From Paraphaeosphaeria minitans (lineage: Eukaryota; Ascomycota; Dothideomycetes; Pleosporales; Didymosphaeriaceae): a DNA stretch of 64,000 nucleotides. The notes beneath the pieces are model-generated. The model made no database searches, was not told the DNA's origin, and worked only from the letters and a program-made list of their open reading frames with translations. Positions 32,882 through 45,959 of the stretch are shown here, piece after piece. Made by a program: the position numbers and the translations under genes. Each line of letters opens with the position of its first letter. Within the stretch, counting starts at the first letter, position 1. The stretch covers positions 3,472,001 through 3,536,000 of the forward strand of contig WJXW01000001.1 in the NCBI GenBank assembly GCA_015832175.1, read 5' to 3'.

Positions 32882-33224
32882 CTATTGGCGCACGGTCAGA
32901 CGCTTGGACATAAACTGGAGCAGGACTCGGTAGGCGTTGCTGTAACTATGGTTCAAGTTCAGTGCGCGGCGCAGCCTGCCAATCTCATGATATCCTTACG
33001 TCACGCAACTCGTATCGGCTTCAGATTTGCATTGATGATGGATTGCCCGGGTTGTGACTTGGAAGGAAATAGTACAGTGATATTCTAAACAAGTCTTGGT
33101 GGTATATACAGTTGTCTCGTTGCGGTCGGATTGGTTCTCGATGATTCATCCGTGCTTCCCACCCACTGTAACCACTCGTTCGGCATCGATCGTGGATGAG
33201 GCGGCTTGGCTTGCGTGCACATGT
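32882..33224. other. Convergent intergenic spacer
   Basis: 343 bp between the 3' ends of the MFS gene (plus) and QCR6 (minus). No gene seen. Confidence 0.5.
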
Positions 33225-33871
33225 TTACTTCAGCTGCGCGAAGAGCTTGGGTGCGGCGCACTGGGTTGCGCAATGGGCGAGGTGGAAGACTGTAGCGGCG
33301 TTAGGAAGCCCACGTGTTGCGGCGCTCGACAGCTTACATTCTTCAACGCAGTCCTCGCTTGCCTTGCCGTCGTTCTCGATCTGGCCTGTGACGCGCTCGA
33401 CGCACTCGTCGTAGTGATGCTTGGGTCCGTGGCATGCCTTCGACTCTGCGCACTCTGCAGGTACGGATTAGCAATCGCTCAACCAGGGCTTGCTGAGGAG
33501 CTCCCTTCTGGGGGGCCTCGGTATGCAATTGGACATCCGAATACATCCAAGAAGATCCAGAGATGCCCGTGCCGCCCGAAGAAAGCTGTCCGATGCGACT
33601 CACCCTTCTCGAGAATGTCCTTGGGGTCCTGGGGCTCCTCCTCCTCCTCGTCATCCTCGTCATCGTCGCCGCCGCTGGGCTTGTGTCCCTGCTCGCCCTC
33701 GCCCTCATCCTTGGCGTCTTCTTCGTTGATCTCCTTCTCGGCGTTGGATTCCTCGTTGGTGCCGGAGGCTGGCGACTCGGTCGAAGAACCACCCTGGGGC
33801 GGCGCTTCGGCGTCGGGCGACGGGTAGGAGAAGGTCTCCCAGACGTCGGAGAAGAAGTCGGTGATACCCAT
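33225..33871 (-). CDS. QCR6: Cytochrome bc1 complex acidic hinge subunit
   Basis: Subunit 6 (hinge protein) of mitochondrial ubiquinol-cytochrome c reductase, which sits in the intermembrane space beside cytochrome c1. Exons run 33871-33604, 33454-33338 and 33289-33225; introns are 149 nt (GTGAGT...CTGCAG) and 48 nt (GTAAGC...CTAAC...CTACAG), giving 149 residues. After a short start (MGITDFFSDVWETFSYPS) there is a long Glu/Asp-rich region typical of the family. The C-terminal part holds regularly spaced cysteines (ECAESKAC, HHYDEC, EDC, HCATQC) of the disulphide-linked helical hairpin, ending AAPKLFAQLK. Without splicing the frame runs on for 40 unrelated residues. Confidence 0.95.
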
Positions 33872-34264
33872 TGTTGCTGATGGGAGGTAATTGGCTGGCG
33901 GGGAGGTGTGGGCGTGCGGCGATGGGGGTCTGAAGCTGGTAGGGTTAAGAATTGCGTCCGCGGCAACCGAGCGCTTGGCGATTTGGTCACGTGAACGGCA
34001 GCATTCACTGATCTGGATTTGGATGGAGCTTATGCTGAATTAATACGTGTTAATTCAACAGAAGTAAATTGGTAATATTAAAAGTCTAGGCAGCACGTAT
34101 TAACTTCGCCTTGTTAGTAAAAAAACGGTGGATACTACGAAGACGACAATATTATAGGCGGATTAGGTCATCATTAGTGGACTGCGCGTCAATGCGTCTT
34201 GCGATTACAGTTATTGCTGTGGACTTGAGCTGCAACGTCCTCTCTAACACGTCTCCAATGCCAA
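33872..34264. other. Intergenic, AT-rich with imperfect palindrome
   Basis: The half from about 34020 to 34160 is AT-rich and holds a near-palindrome, GAATTAATACGTGTTAATTC (about 34035-34054), with a related half (CACGTATTAAC) 60 bp on. No gene. It might be the footprint of a small mobile element. Confidence 0.4.
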
Positions 34265-35085
34265 TCATGCACTTCTGTGCTTCTTGAAAGCTTCGTCGAC
34301 TGTCCTGCCGTTCTTCACGTCGCTGATTACCTTCTCATCTGCTCCCACAAGCTTCGGCAGCAACTGCAACACCTCCTCTACCTTGCTCTGTGGCACTGCA
34401 ACTACTCCGTTCTCGAACGGGTCTATCATCACTATATCTCCAGGCTCAACTACCGTCTCGCCCACCTGCACAGGCACCTCGCGCGCGTGGAAGCTGGTCT
34501 CCGCACCTGCCCCGACGATCGAGGTGCCTTTCGACCAAATGGGAAGACCCGTTTCTGCTAATGCGACCAGATCTCGTACACGACCATTTATCACGATGCC
34601 CTGTGCGCCTGAAACCTTCATTCGCGCCGCCATTATACCGCCCATCACCGCGCAGGACTGGCCCGGTGGTTGGCTGATAATAACTACGGTTCCAGTCTGT
34701 GTGAAGTCTGCGTACGGACCAGATGCCGACAAATTGGACTTGGGTAAGTCTTTAGGTAGCGACACAGGGTGGGGGAAGGATGGTGTCGCTTTTGGTGCCA
34801 TTAGGAACGTGGAAGCTGGCGCGATGATCTTCTTGAGCTCAGGCTTGCGTAGTTCTGATGTGTGTGGCATCGGTGCTACAAAGTCATTACTCTAGAACAC
34901 GTGGTAAATCTGCATAGAGGCGGACATACTCATGTCTGGCAGGAAGCCAGCGCCGGGCACACCCAGCTTCAAGAGCGCATCCGCGATCTGTTGAGCTTAG
35001 CTTAGCTTCAGATGACACGGGTGCGGGATTGACAGACATCGCATGCTGAGTAGCGGGACAGCTCTTTCAGTTTCGAGGGAGACAT
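34265..35085 (-). CDS. RraA-like family protein (HMG/oxaloacetate aldolase-like)
   Basis: Resembles the RraA / 4-hydroxy-4-methyl-2-oxoglutarate aldolase fold. Exons are 35085-35038, 34987-34930 and 34875-34265; introns are 50 nt (GTCTGT donor, weak; GCTAAGC branch) and 54 nt (GTATGT...TTTGTAG), giving 238 residues. The N-terminus MSPSKLKELSRYSACDIADA and LLKLGVPGAGFLPDM match the usual family start. The active-site-like stretch GAQGIVINGRVRDLVAL supplies the Arg-Asp pair that binds metal and substrate in family aldolases (the common DG is NG here). Expected cytosolic. The true activity of eukaryotic members is mostly untested, so the enzyme name is family inference. Confidence 0.85.
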
Positions 35086-35703
35086 GATGTCTTGACCGGC
35101 CGGTACGTGATTCACTGACAGCATACCGTATGATCTGAGCTGCAAGGGACCGAGGGCGCTCTGGTGGGGTTTTCTAGCCCCGCCATCCGAGGGACTGGGA
35201 CCGTTTTCGTGGGACTAATATGACTGCTGGAACCCTGACATCTAGCATGTTTACAGACGTGAGAATTATATTGTAATATTCGTCCTTGGTGTGCCCTCAG
35301 TGCACTTCAGTGAAACTACCGGTCCGAAGGCATACATTGTCGTATCCGTAGTATCTGTCGTCTCTCACTAACAACGCGCAATTACGCAACGACATAACAT
35401 AGGCAGCCTAGACCTTTAAATATTACAAATTCACTTCTATTGGATAATCACGTCATAACCTAGCCCAAGCTCCTTCCCAGTCCAAATCAGTGAATGCTGC
35501 CGTCCACGTGATTCAGCCGCCAAGCGCGCAATCGGCGGACGAGCCACAAGTCCGCCGCGTCCGTGTTCGACTGAACGCCATCTGGTTCTAGGGACATCAT
35601 CGCCATCGCGCTCGATCACCTCAACTGATGCGCCCTCACTCTTTCGACATCTGAGGCTCTCCTATCAATTAAAGCGGCTCGCGCCGCAAAATCACCCGTC
35701 ATC
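35086..35703. promoter_or_regulatory. Divergent promoter region, RraA-like / YME1
   Basis: About 620 bp between two outward-facing genes. AT-rich patches occur near 35410-35430. No gene seen; no specific sites assigned. Confidence 0.35.
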
Positions 35704-38027
35704 ATGGCTTTACACACGCCGCTCGCCATGCAGGTCAGTTCTCGCCACGCCTTCCTGTCGCGCCCGAGAACAGCACACTGACTTGCACACAGAATGTCCT
35801 CCGTCAAACACTGTCTTCGCATGCGATGCCGTCAACAGCCACCGTTGCCGGCACGCTGTTCGCTGGTAACGTTAACATACCCATGTTGTGTATGTCTGTT
35901 CGCTGACAGCGCGTAGTATCCCATAATGGTCCCCGTCTCTGCACTCCGCTCACGCGCAGTATGTCCCTCAACTCGTTCATGGCTAGGCAATTCTCTACCG
36001 CCACGCGCAACGGTCCGCTTGCGAACCTTCGCCCGATACTGCGAACCGGAAACGGAGGATTAGCTTTGGCACAACAGCGCGCGCTCTTCGGTGGACCAAC
36101 TCACAGCCAACTCGCCCGTTACGAACAGAGTGCTAACAACAACCCTTCGAGCGCATCGGTGCAGGCTACGTTCTACCAGGCATTGCTCAGGGCCAACATG
36201 CCCAAGATCATTATCGAACGCTACAGGACCGGACAATATGCTACCAATGTGGCCGTGGAGCAGTCGTATCAGAGGGCCTTGGAACAACTTGGTCAATCGG
36301 GTGGAACTGCCGGCGGTATGGGATCGGAGCAGATGCAGGCTGTCGGACAGGCTGTTGCCGCTCATGTCGGCAAAGGCCAGGTGGGCATTACCAAGTCTGG
36401 ATCCGGCGACCGAAAGGATCCCCTTTACGTTGTCGTTGAAGAGTCTATGGCAAGCGTCATCTTCAAATGGGTTCGCTGGGTTGCTGGATTTGCTCTGTGC
36501 GCCTACGTCGCCCTGGTTCTCATTACCCTGTTTGTCGAGACGAGCGGCGTTCTCAAGAAGGTCGGCGGTACCAACAACGCCGAAGTTCGTCCCGAAAGCC
36601 AGAGCACACGTTTCTACGACGTCCAAGGCTGCGACGAAGCCAAAGAAGAGCTTACCGACATTGTCGACTTCCTCAAGAACCCCGAACGTTACAATAAGCT
36701 TGGTGGCCGTCTTCCTAAAGGTGTCCTACTTATTGGCCCCCCTGGTACCGGAAAGACCCTGCTTGCTCGTGCTGTTGCTGGTGAAGCTGGTGTTCCCTTC
36801 TTCTACATGTCTGGTTCCGAGTTCGACGAAGTTTACGTCGGTGTCGGTGCCAAGCGCGTACGTGAGCTGTTCACTGCCGCTCGATCCAAGGCCCCTGCTA
36901 TTGTATTCATCGATGAATTGGATGCGGTCGGTGGAAAGCGAAACTCCCGCGACGCCGGCTACCACCGCCAGACCCTCAACCAGCTTTTGAACGACCTCGA
37001 TGGTTTCGATCAATCAACCGGTGTCATCTTCATCGCAGCCACCAACCACCCTGAACTATTGGACAAAGCTTTGCTTCGACCCGGTCGTTTTGACAGGCAT
37101 GTTCAGGTCGAGCTGCCAGACGTACAGGGACGACTAGCCATTTTGAAGCACCACACGAAAAAGATACGCCTCTCCCCGGACGCCGATCTGTTCAAGATTG
37201 CTCGCGGTACGCCTGGCTTCTCTGGAGCCGAATTAGAGAACTTGGCAAACACGGCAGCGATCGAAGCATCGAAGCAACAGGCCAAGTTCGTATCTTTGCT
37301 AAATCTCGAATGGGCTAAGGACAAGATCATGATGGGCTCCGAGCGCAAGACCAGAATGGTTCCTCTCGTCGACAAGCTACAGACCGCTTATCATGAGGGT
37401 GGACACACTCTCGTTGGTTTGTACGAAGTCGGCTTCCAGGAGCTCCACAAGGCCACCATTCTACCCCGCGGTCAAGCTGCCGGTATCACCTTCTTCCTAC
37501 CTCAAGATCACAAGCATCACCGCTCTAAGATAGAATATGAGCGCCATCTTGCTATGTGCATGGGTGGCACCGTCGCCGAAGAGATCGTGTACGGTCCTGC
37601 AGAGATTGGCGACGGCGCATCAAGCGATATTTCCAACGCCACCAGCACAGCACACTCGATGGTTACCCGCTATGGTTTCTCGCCAAAGCTGGGCAGCATT
37701 GACTACGGCTCCAACTACGACCAAGTTTCACCCGAGACCAAGCGTGTCATCGACAACGAGGTGCGGAGATTGGTTGAAGAAGCCAAGGACAGGGCGAGAA
37801 AGTTGTTGACCGAGAAACGCGTGGAGCTAGACCGGTTAGCGACAGCTCTCGTGCAGTATGAGACGCTGGACAAGGAAGAGATCGTCAAAGTGATCAAGGG
37901 GGAGGACCTGCCAGGTCGCTTAAAGGCGATGCCGGATACGCCGATCAAGCTTCCCGAGCTGACACTTCCGTCTGCTCTTCATCCGCCGGCGCGGGGCAAC
38001 GACGGGGATGGAGGTGTACCTGCATAG
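35704..38027 (+). CDS. YME1: Mitochondrial i-AAA protease
   Basis: ATP-dependent zinc metalloprotease of the mitochondrial inner membrane with its active site in the intermembrane space; it degrades misfolded or surplus inner-membrane proteins. Exons are 35704-35733, 35793-35887 and 35960-38027 (introns 59 and 72 nt), giving 730 residues. The first two exons and the start of the third make a basic, Ser/Thr-rich presequence ([18 protein letters not shown]). A transmembrane helix near residues 210-235 ([20 protein letters not shown]) precedes the AAA module: Walker A GPPGTGKT at about 301, Walker [11 protein letters not shown], and the second region of homology ([20 protein letters not shown]). 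The protease motif is HEGGH at about 520-524. An internal ATG at 35961 could start a shorter form with a weaker presequence. The second donor (GTGTAT) was set by phase. Confidence 0.95.
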
Positions 38028-40599
38028 ATTGGGTATTTCGGAAAGTGCACTTATTGCATGCATGCGAGGCGAATCGGCGTTACCAGAGCAAACCCCTCCT
38101 CTCGTTGCGATTGTAGGCCCTCGATGTTCATAGCTATCGACGGGCTTTTCCTTTTCTTTGTAAGACTATAGGTATTGGTACAGCTAGCATGTGGCGAAGT
38201 GGAACACGCTCCCGACCCAGACCCAGCGATGGTATCGGAGCTACTACGTAAAGAAAATAAACAGTAAATTGCATGAAACCTGACCTTGCTGTTGATCCTA
38301 GAGTGTAATAGACGGCATGCGGCCATGCCAATGAGCGAAGATCTCTGCTTTGGGAAGCAGTGATGTGAGTCAGCGCGGTCGTATTTGCATATCAACAACT
38401 GGTTGTTTTGATGCTCCCTTCCCTCCACGAATAGATTCAACTTCCCCTAACTCGCAATCCTCGCGCTTGCGAACTTCTATTACGCTAGGACTGTAGACGC
38501 ACTGCTTGCGTGCATAATTATTATAAATGTAAAGCTTTTTAGGTCTTCTTTCCTAGCTAGGTCTAAAGAGCGTGTCGCGGAGGTTAGCTTGCTGGCGCGA
38601 AAACTGCTAGATGAGGCCGGTATATGCTATATACCTACCAATACAGGGTCCTTTATGTGGATCAATATGACGCCGTGGTTTAGGGAGGAAGATGGGGATG
38701 ATGGGATGGGCTAGGGGAATGAAGTTGGTGGAGAGACTGATTAGTTTTTATTGCAGGTGGGCAGATGAAGGATGTCGAAGAGCCGGAGTTGGTCTCGCTT
38801 GTGTTCACAAGAGAGCAACGATTGGTTACGGAGTGCGTGAGAAGGTGGAAGAAGGTCAGTGGGATCGTCTGACGACTCAAGAACGCGCATAAGTAGGTGG
38901 CAGTACCATTGGATCATGACTTGAGTTCAGTCTAGCTTTGTCGATGCGAAGTGCCATCTCCTCGAACGACCTTCTTTTCGTCTCGGGGTAGAGTTGAGAA
39001 AGGCGAAAATATGTCCGCCCAGCAGGATCGCGAAGGATATTTATGCAACCTTGCCTCCCATGTTTGTCTGATCGGGGCTGACCATGTACGGGAGCGAGAG
39101 CGACCAAAGCGCGTTCGATGCACCGTTGCCGATGGTAGCCATGGACTGTACCGCGGAACGAAGAATCCATAATATTGACAAAATCGAGGACTCTGAAGGA
39201 CAATCTGAGTCTCAGTCAAGTCCGCCAAAAGAAAAGCTGCTGGTACTTACGCTGCCAGCCATTCCATCGTGACTCCGCACAATACATGTGAAAAGCATGA
39301 AACAGCAGCAAGCGATAGACTTGGGAAGCCTCCTGACGCTTTCAAATGCAGACATTTTCTCGTCGACCTTCACATGTTGTCCCTTGGCGGCATCAGCCTC
39401 AACATCGTCCACATGAAGGACTCCATGCTTGATGTTGGTCTTTTCCTCGTCTATTGTGCTGTCGGCGTGGAGAGGTAGGAGTAAACAAAGAATGCAGACG
39501 CCACTAACCGTGCGGTAAGAGCTTGGTCGGGCTTCGCGTTCATGGGGGCTAGATGCACCAGACATGAACATACGTGGGGAGCCCACAATTTTACACTGGG
39601 GACCCATGGGGTTGTCTACCACCCTTACGGTACAGGACAGATTATGTACGGGGGGGAACATAGTTGATGGCGAATTGGCGGCTGGCCAGGATTTGCGTTC
39701 AGACGATGAATGCCGTGACGAACGTGCTTGATTGCTTGGATCAATACCTACCTAGTTGATCTGTGAATTCATGCTGCGAAGCCATGAACAGAGAACGGAG
39801 AAAGCCCATGATAGGCGCATGGACAGCACGCCAAAGTCTCAAAGTCCACTTTAGGGTGGAGTTCCAATGTTTAGCAACTACTTACCTAATCCCTAGGTAC
39901 CGTACAGGGCGGCGCGACCGAGGTAATACCTCGCTGTCAAGAATTTCCGAACCTGATGGGAATGAAGCGTCCGCTTAGAACGTAAGTCTAGCGCTTTTTC
40001 AAAAAAATAGTACGATGTGTTACCTACCCAGGAGGAACAACACAGTGCCCACCCTCATGATCTGGAGGGTCGCCGCATGCTTCGCCATACAACTCACTCG
40101 CAGTAGGATGGTTGACCTAAGTCAGGAATGCAAGAACAACGAGAGTTACTGACGCAGTATCGGTCCGATAAATGGATTCTGTCAACCCCAGATTCTGTGA
40201 TTTTGTTTGGCACGAGATGCGCTGATCAATCCACGTGCACGCAGATACGCCTAGGCGCCTGTGGGGCTCCAGTCGGAGGTTGTACAGATGCTCGTTGCGA
40301 GCACGAGCGACGACTTGCCGTAAAGCGCATTTTCCTCGCTTGGCAGAGAGGTAATCCGTATGTGAAGATGCGTACGGTGGGGCTATCGGGTGTGGTCGAC
40401 TCATCGAGACATCTCTAGGTACCTTAGGTACCTACCTAGATCATAACTGGTGTAGAAAAGAAATCTAAGACGAAAATACTCCGAAGATGAGCCACAAAGT
40501 GACAAAGTGGGCCTAGACGCCGTATTGAAACTCTCGCGATGTTTGCCATTCGACTCGATGCCGCTATTCGTGCCGTGGCAGTTGAGGAAATTGCCTTAG
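38028..40599. other. Gene-poor flank before the transposon block
   Basis: No supportable gene in 2.6 kb. The part near 38510-38580 is AT-rich. TACCTACC/GGTAGGTA motifs recur near 39748, 39879, 40018 and 40425. The last bases, CTTAG (40595-40599), are the left target-site duplication of the outermost retroelement. Confidence 0.5.
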
Positions 40600-40911
40600 T
40601 GTCCGTACAGTTTATCGTACAAATAGCACTGAGTGAAATAGGGGCCTGCCTACCTATAGGGACCCGCACAAGGACCCACTACTTAGGTCAGCGCTAAGAG
40701 GTAGAGACTTTATAAGGCCCTGCCTACCTATAAAGACCTGCATAAAGACCCCCTGCTTAGGTTAGCGCTAAGAGGCAGAGACTTTATAAGGTCCTTAGTG
40801 CCCCTTTGTATAATAGACAAGACGTAATTAATTAAACCTACTTTTTACCTTTTATATAATAGTATACTATTAACCTTTAAATGCTTAATTATAGATTAAG
40901 CTAAACCTATA
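40600..40911 (+). repeat. 5' LTR of X copy 1
   Basis: 312 bp, begins TGTCCGTACAG and ends CTATA (CTACA after RIP). It contains two tandem ~73-bp subrepeats (about 40645-40717 and 40718-40790), each with the palindrome TTAGCGCTAA (TCAGCGCTAA in the first) followed by GACTTTATAAGG. The outer edge is the least mutated of all six LTR starts. Confidence 0.95.
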
Positions 40912-41359
40912 CTAATTAGTGGTTAATTCTAATTAACTACAAACTAGTAAGGTCTAAAGACAGAGCGCCCTATAAGCTAAATACGTAGGCTCTATATTAT
41001 TACTTTTACTAGAGATTAAATTTTAGATTATATAATAAGCAGAAACAAAGCGCGTATATCTATAAAGAGTTACATAATCTAGTCTAAGCTATTCTATAGA
41101 AAAGAAAGGAGATAATACCTTTACTAGAGATTAAATTTTAGATTATATAATAAGTAGAAATAAAGCGTGTATATCTATAAAGAGTTATACAATCTAGTCT
41201 AAGCTATTCTATAGAAAAGAAAGGAGATAGTGAGTATATTTATAACCCTAAAAAACACATTATATAATTAAACTAGTAATAACTAAACGTAAACACGTTA
41301 TATAATTAAACTAGTAATAACTAAACGCAGACATGTTGTATAACTAAAAAAGATAATAA

Positions 41360-43040
41360 TAATATGGCCTTAAGACTAAGAGACTTCCTAGAGGAACTAC
41401 AACCTAAAGACGTTATATAATAATTAATACTGCCTTTTTAGTAAAAAGACAAAGCAATATAGCTTTAATAAGTAGAGGAAGTAATAAATATTAAGGCTAT
41501 TACCTTAAGAGGAGAGATTGCATAAAAGTACTAGATAGATAGAGTAGATCTACACAGCTACTTACCCCCTTCTCTAAAATAGCTAAACACTTATATAGTA
41601 TATATAATTATGCAATATCGCGCAAGTAGCCTTAAAGGTAAAGAGGTAATTTCTTTTTTTACTAAAGATTTTAATAACTAGAAAGAAAGAACTTTTAATA
41701 AGATTAGTTATATAGTAAGAAAAGAGCTTATTACTTTTTTTATAAAAGAAGGCTTTATTACTACTAATTCTATAATAAAGGACACTTATATAAAGGAACT
41801 CTTTAAACTATTATAGCTTAACTATAAGCTATAGACCTTTTATACAATAACGCTATAACTGTAACCTAAACTACTTTGTATAATTCTAATAATATAACCT
41901 ATACTATCTGTAGGTAATATATATACACATAGAGCACAGCTAGGGCCTATTCCTATACATGCGAGGATAGAGACACTATATATAAAGCTACACTAGTGGT
42001 AGTAGCCTAAAACCTAGACTGCTTTTGCCTAATAAACTATATTATATAAAGAGGCTAGACACTCTTAGTCTCCTTAAAAACTAAGAGATTATACTTATAT
42101 CTAGCTAGACAAGATTATTCTCTTTTAGAAGGCTTAGAGTAAAAAGAATAACTATACTAGTAGGCTATATAATATCCTAGTAAACAAAATAAAAGTCTTT
42201 AGAGAACTATGCTATAGGCTAGGTATACTATAGGACTAGTATATAAATATCTTTTTAAGAATCCTTTCTAATCGTGCGAGTACCTACTACCTACATAATA
42301 TTAGACTAGAACTTCTATAGGATAAATTATACAATAGACTAAATAGGCACTTTAACACTAGTATTAATTATAATTAGTACTAGATAGACTAGACTACTCT
42401 TACCTTTAAACACTATAAAAGGGATAATCTAGCTGCTATATCGCATAAGACTCTAGAAGTAATAATTAATAAGCTTACCTTAGCCTAAAGGGCTCTTAAA
42501 CAAGGCTTTAGTAGTAAACTATAACTACACACTACTATTATATAAGTATACTATAGCTATTTTAACCTTAAATAAGCTATATTTAACCCTAAAAATATAG
42601 TAAAAGGCTTACTTAGCGACCTTTATACGTTACTTTAAGTTACTAAAAATAGGAAGAAGTTACAGTTTCTCTAAGATAGTAAAGAGGTGTACTACACTAA
42701 TTAATAATATAATAATCCTAATTACATAAGAGGATCTAGCCCCTCTAGAGGCAGATTAACCTTTAGACTAAAAAGAAAGGGTAACTTTAGAAGTTTAAGC
42801 TCTTATATAAAGTAGAAATACTTTATATACTATAAAGAAAGATGCTAGTCTACTAACTATCTACTAAGGGATACTTAGCGAGCTAGAAGGTAATATATAT
42901 TATTATACGCTAACTTCTATAAACATAAACCCTTTGCTATAGATGTATAAATATATATCCTTAACTTTAAAGGAGAGCTAGAGGATAAAAACTATCGCAT
43001 AAAAGAGGAGGAAGATAAATAAAACTAATAAGGTAATAAA
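41360..43040 (+). pseudogene. Gag-like relic of element X copy 1
   Basis: Reading through the many TAG/TAA codons, one frame gives protein-like text, including SLKGKEVISFFTKDFNNWKE near 41640 and, near 42810-42880, a basic tract followed by a damaged Cys-rich block (YYKERC-stop-STNYLLRDT). The latter resembles the C-terminal zinc-knuckle region found in gag of several fungal LTR elements. The stops sit where Trp (TGG) or Gln (CAA/CAG) codons would be expected, consistent with RIP. No intact frame of even 60 codons survives over most of it. Confidence 0.5.
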
Positions 43041-43044
43041 GAAG

Positions 43045-43455
43045 TGTTAAGATCCGAAGGCTAGGCCTCCTAGGATCTTTATATGTATCTACATTCGTTA
43101 TTCGAGTGGCACAGCACAAAAGGTCACGTAACCTAATTAGTGTAATCAGAGCGCTAAGACAACTAATTAGACTAAGCACTTAATATACTAAGTAACTAAT
43201 TAGTGCTTAATTAGTTTAATTAGAGCGATTAGTCCACTAATCGCTTAAAGTATATAGGAACGCGAGAATAGGCTCTCTATACTTATGTTTAATCTGTTTA
43301 TTAATCTATTGTTTAGATTCTAGCAGACTAAATTGTTAACTTATTACACTTTGTAAAATACTATTATATTAATAAGACCTTCTACCTTCTATAAGTACTC
43401 TTGCCTAAGAACTAACCTTAATCCTTTAGGACTAGCTACCCTTTTAGATTTAACA
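43045..43455 (+). repeat. Left LTR of the chromovirus
   Basis: 411 bp, TGTTAAGATCC ... GATTTAACA. It includes the near-palindrome GCGATTAGTCCACTAATCGC. It is the same length as the right LTR (55660-56070), the differences seen being C/T and G/A. Confidence 0.93.
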
Positions 43456-45959
43456 TCTTAAACACCCTTAATATAAATACTTTATAAACTCCTACCTCTT
43501 CTATAGCTTTAGGTGCCACCAAGATTACTTTTATAAAGGATAGTAGTAAGGCGCACAAACTTAATTTCTACTTTAGTAAATAATCTTAAACTAACGTCTA
43601 GATTCTCTAGTTAGACCTCTACTTCTTTAACTTAGACAAACTACTTAAAGACAAAAAGAAGGTTATTTTTGCAGCAATATATATATAAAAAGATATAGGA
43701 TTATAGATCTATCCCTACCTTAAAAAGTACCTAGGAATAGACTACAATAACAATAACAACAATTACGTAAACAAGCACGCTAATACAGTTAATATTATTA
43801 AGAATTATAATAACTTTAAGAAATGCCTTAAACAACTCTTTAGGATCGCCAATAAGGACTCTATTATAAAGGTAAAGATTTAGACTATAATTTAGAAATA
43901 ATTAGTAGCTAAGTATATAGCTAAGTTTCGCAGATACGCTGTGCAACTTAACTAGGACAATAAATCTCTTTAGGATATATATAAATAAGGACTTAAATAG
44001 AAACTACGTAAGAAACTCTTACGTAGTAGTGTATAAATTGCTAACCTTAAAAAACTATATAAAGAAACTATTAGAATTAACAAAGAGTAGTTTTTACTGC
44101 AATAGAAGCTCTACTAAAACCCTAGGGCGATAAGCTTTAGACAACTAGTAAAAGTGGTTTATAAGAACCCTATTAGAATCGTCTAAAAGTAATAGCTAAA
44201 AAACTACTAAAGATATAAACTAATAGAAGATGTCTAGTTTAACTACATAGGTAAAAGAAAAAGAGGAAAAATAGGCCCTAAGCAGCCTAATAAACGCGTC
44301 TCTAATAGAAGTTAACAACTAATAACTAAGACCTATAAATACTTTATATATAGCAAACTAGACTATATAGCTAGGAACTATAGATTAAAGAACAAAGTCT
44401 ATTAAACTAAGTTAAATGTACTAACTATTAAGGACTAAGAACCTAATAAGGAATAAGAAGTTATTACAACGCTATTTAGTTACTAACACGTTACGCTAGA
44501 ACAAAGTAAGCAATTAGATTTACCTAACTCACAATTATACAAAGATCTAGAAGACGACTCTAACGTATACTACAACATAGAAAACATAGAAGAGATACTA
44601 AGATCTCCTACTCCTTACCTACAAAGTAGGCAGGAAAAAGACAACCCTATGTCACTTAAGTATAAACTAAATGTTTAGGACTATATAAAACCCTACTAGG
44701 CACTAAAAGGAATGCAACCCTATAAAAATAAGAAGTTAGACTATATACTAAAGTACTACCTAGACTACTAAAATCCTACACACTAATTCTGTATATGGAC
44801 GCATTATAAAGAACTAATATACACATAATATAAGGCAGAGAAAAAGGAGAATAAGAAACAACCTAGAAGGAAACTGCGCTATAAATAGATATAGATAGAC
44901 TACCCTATCGCAGCTTATAACAAACACCTCTAGAATAAACAATAAGTAAAATACTTTCCTTACCTTACACTAAAGGGTAATAAATACTATAATATACTTA
45001 TTAATAGAGACTGTATATAACTATACTAGTACACGTGTTTAAACTAAGACTATAAATACTACTATATAGCTAAATATTTAGATAGCTTTGTAAACTACCC
45101 TACGTAAGAAGTAATAATAGAGCTACTAATTTAACTAGTATACAGGAATAGTAAAGACTGCGGGAGGAACAATAAAAGAACATCTTTATAAGAAGAAAAA
45201 AAAGACAATTTACACAAGCTATATATTTAAGAATAATAATAGAAGTAGATGCTTAGAAACGCATACTAGGCACTAGAACTTAACTATAACCTACACAAAT
45301 AGATGTCTTTTTTAGGCTTAAACTTAGACAAGAAAACGCCTTTATTAAATTAAATACTATAGTAAGCACGGTATTAGTTAAGCTACTAGTACAGCTTAAA
45401 GGAATATAGGCTTAAGCTCTTATAGACTTAGAAGTAGAAAAGAACTTTATATCTTATTAGACAGCAAGATAAGCAGGATTTATAATATTAGAGAAAGAAG
45501 TACTTTATATTATCTATATTGTAAATAGATCCCTAATGCCTAAGACACTTTAAATATACTAGGAGGTCACTACCACAATAACAGTCTAAGGACATAGAGA
45601 GGAACTTACCTTAGATATCTTACTAGGATCTAAGTATAAGTTAGTCTTAGGATTACCTTAGTTAATAATACACAACCCGCAGATTAACTAGGGTACAAAG
45701 AAAATATTATTTAAACGCTATAATTATGTATTATAAGTAAAGCCTACGCATTAACTAAAAAAGATAGTAGATAAGGGAGTTATTAATAACATAATACTAC
45801 GATAGATAGTTAAAAAACAGAAGCACACCTTAGTAGACGCTAGTAGAAACTACTAGATTAAGAAGCGTAAGAAAGAGGACAATAGCACACCTCTTACCTT
45901 ACTAAGAGAGTACAGGAAATAGACATATATATTTATAGAAAAAGAAGGAAAAGCAAACC

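Noticed and set aside
33096..33827. 243-codon plus-strand frame over QCR6
   Set aside because: Antisense to the acidic tract of QCR6; runs of Ser reflect GAG/GAA codons on the other strand.
42967..43179. 70-codon minus-strand frame in the AT-rich block
   Set aside because: Crosses the boundary between X copy 1 and the chromovirus LTR, so it cannot be an original gene.
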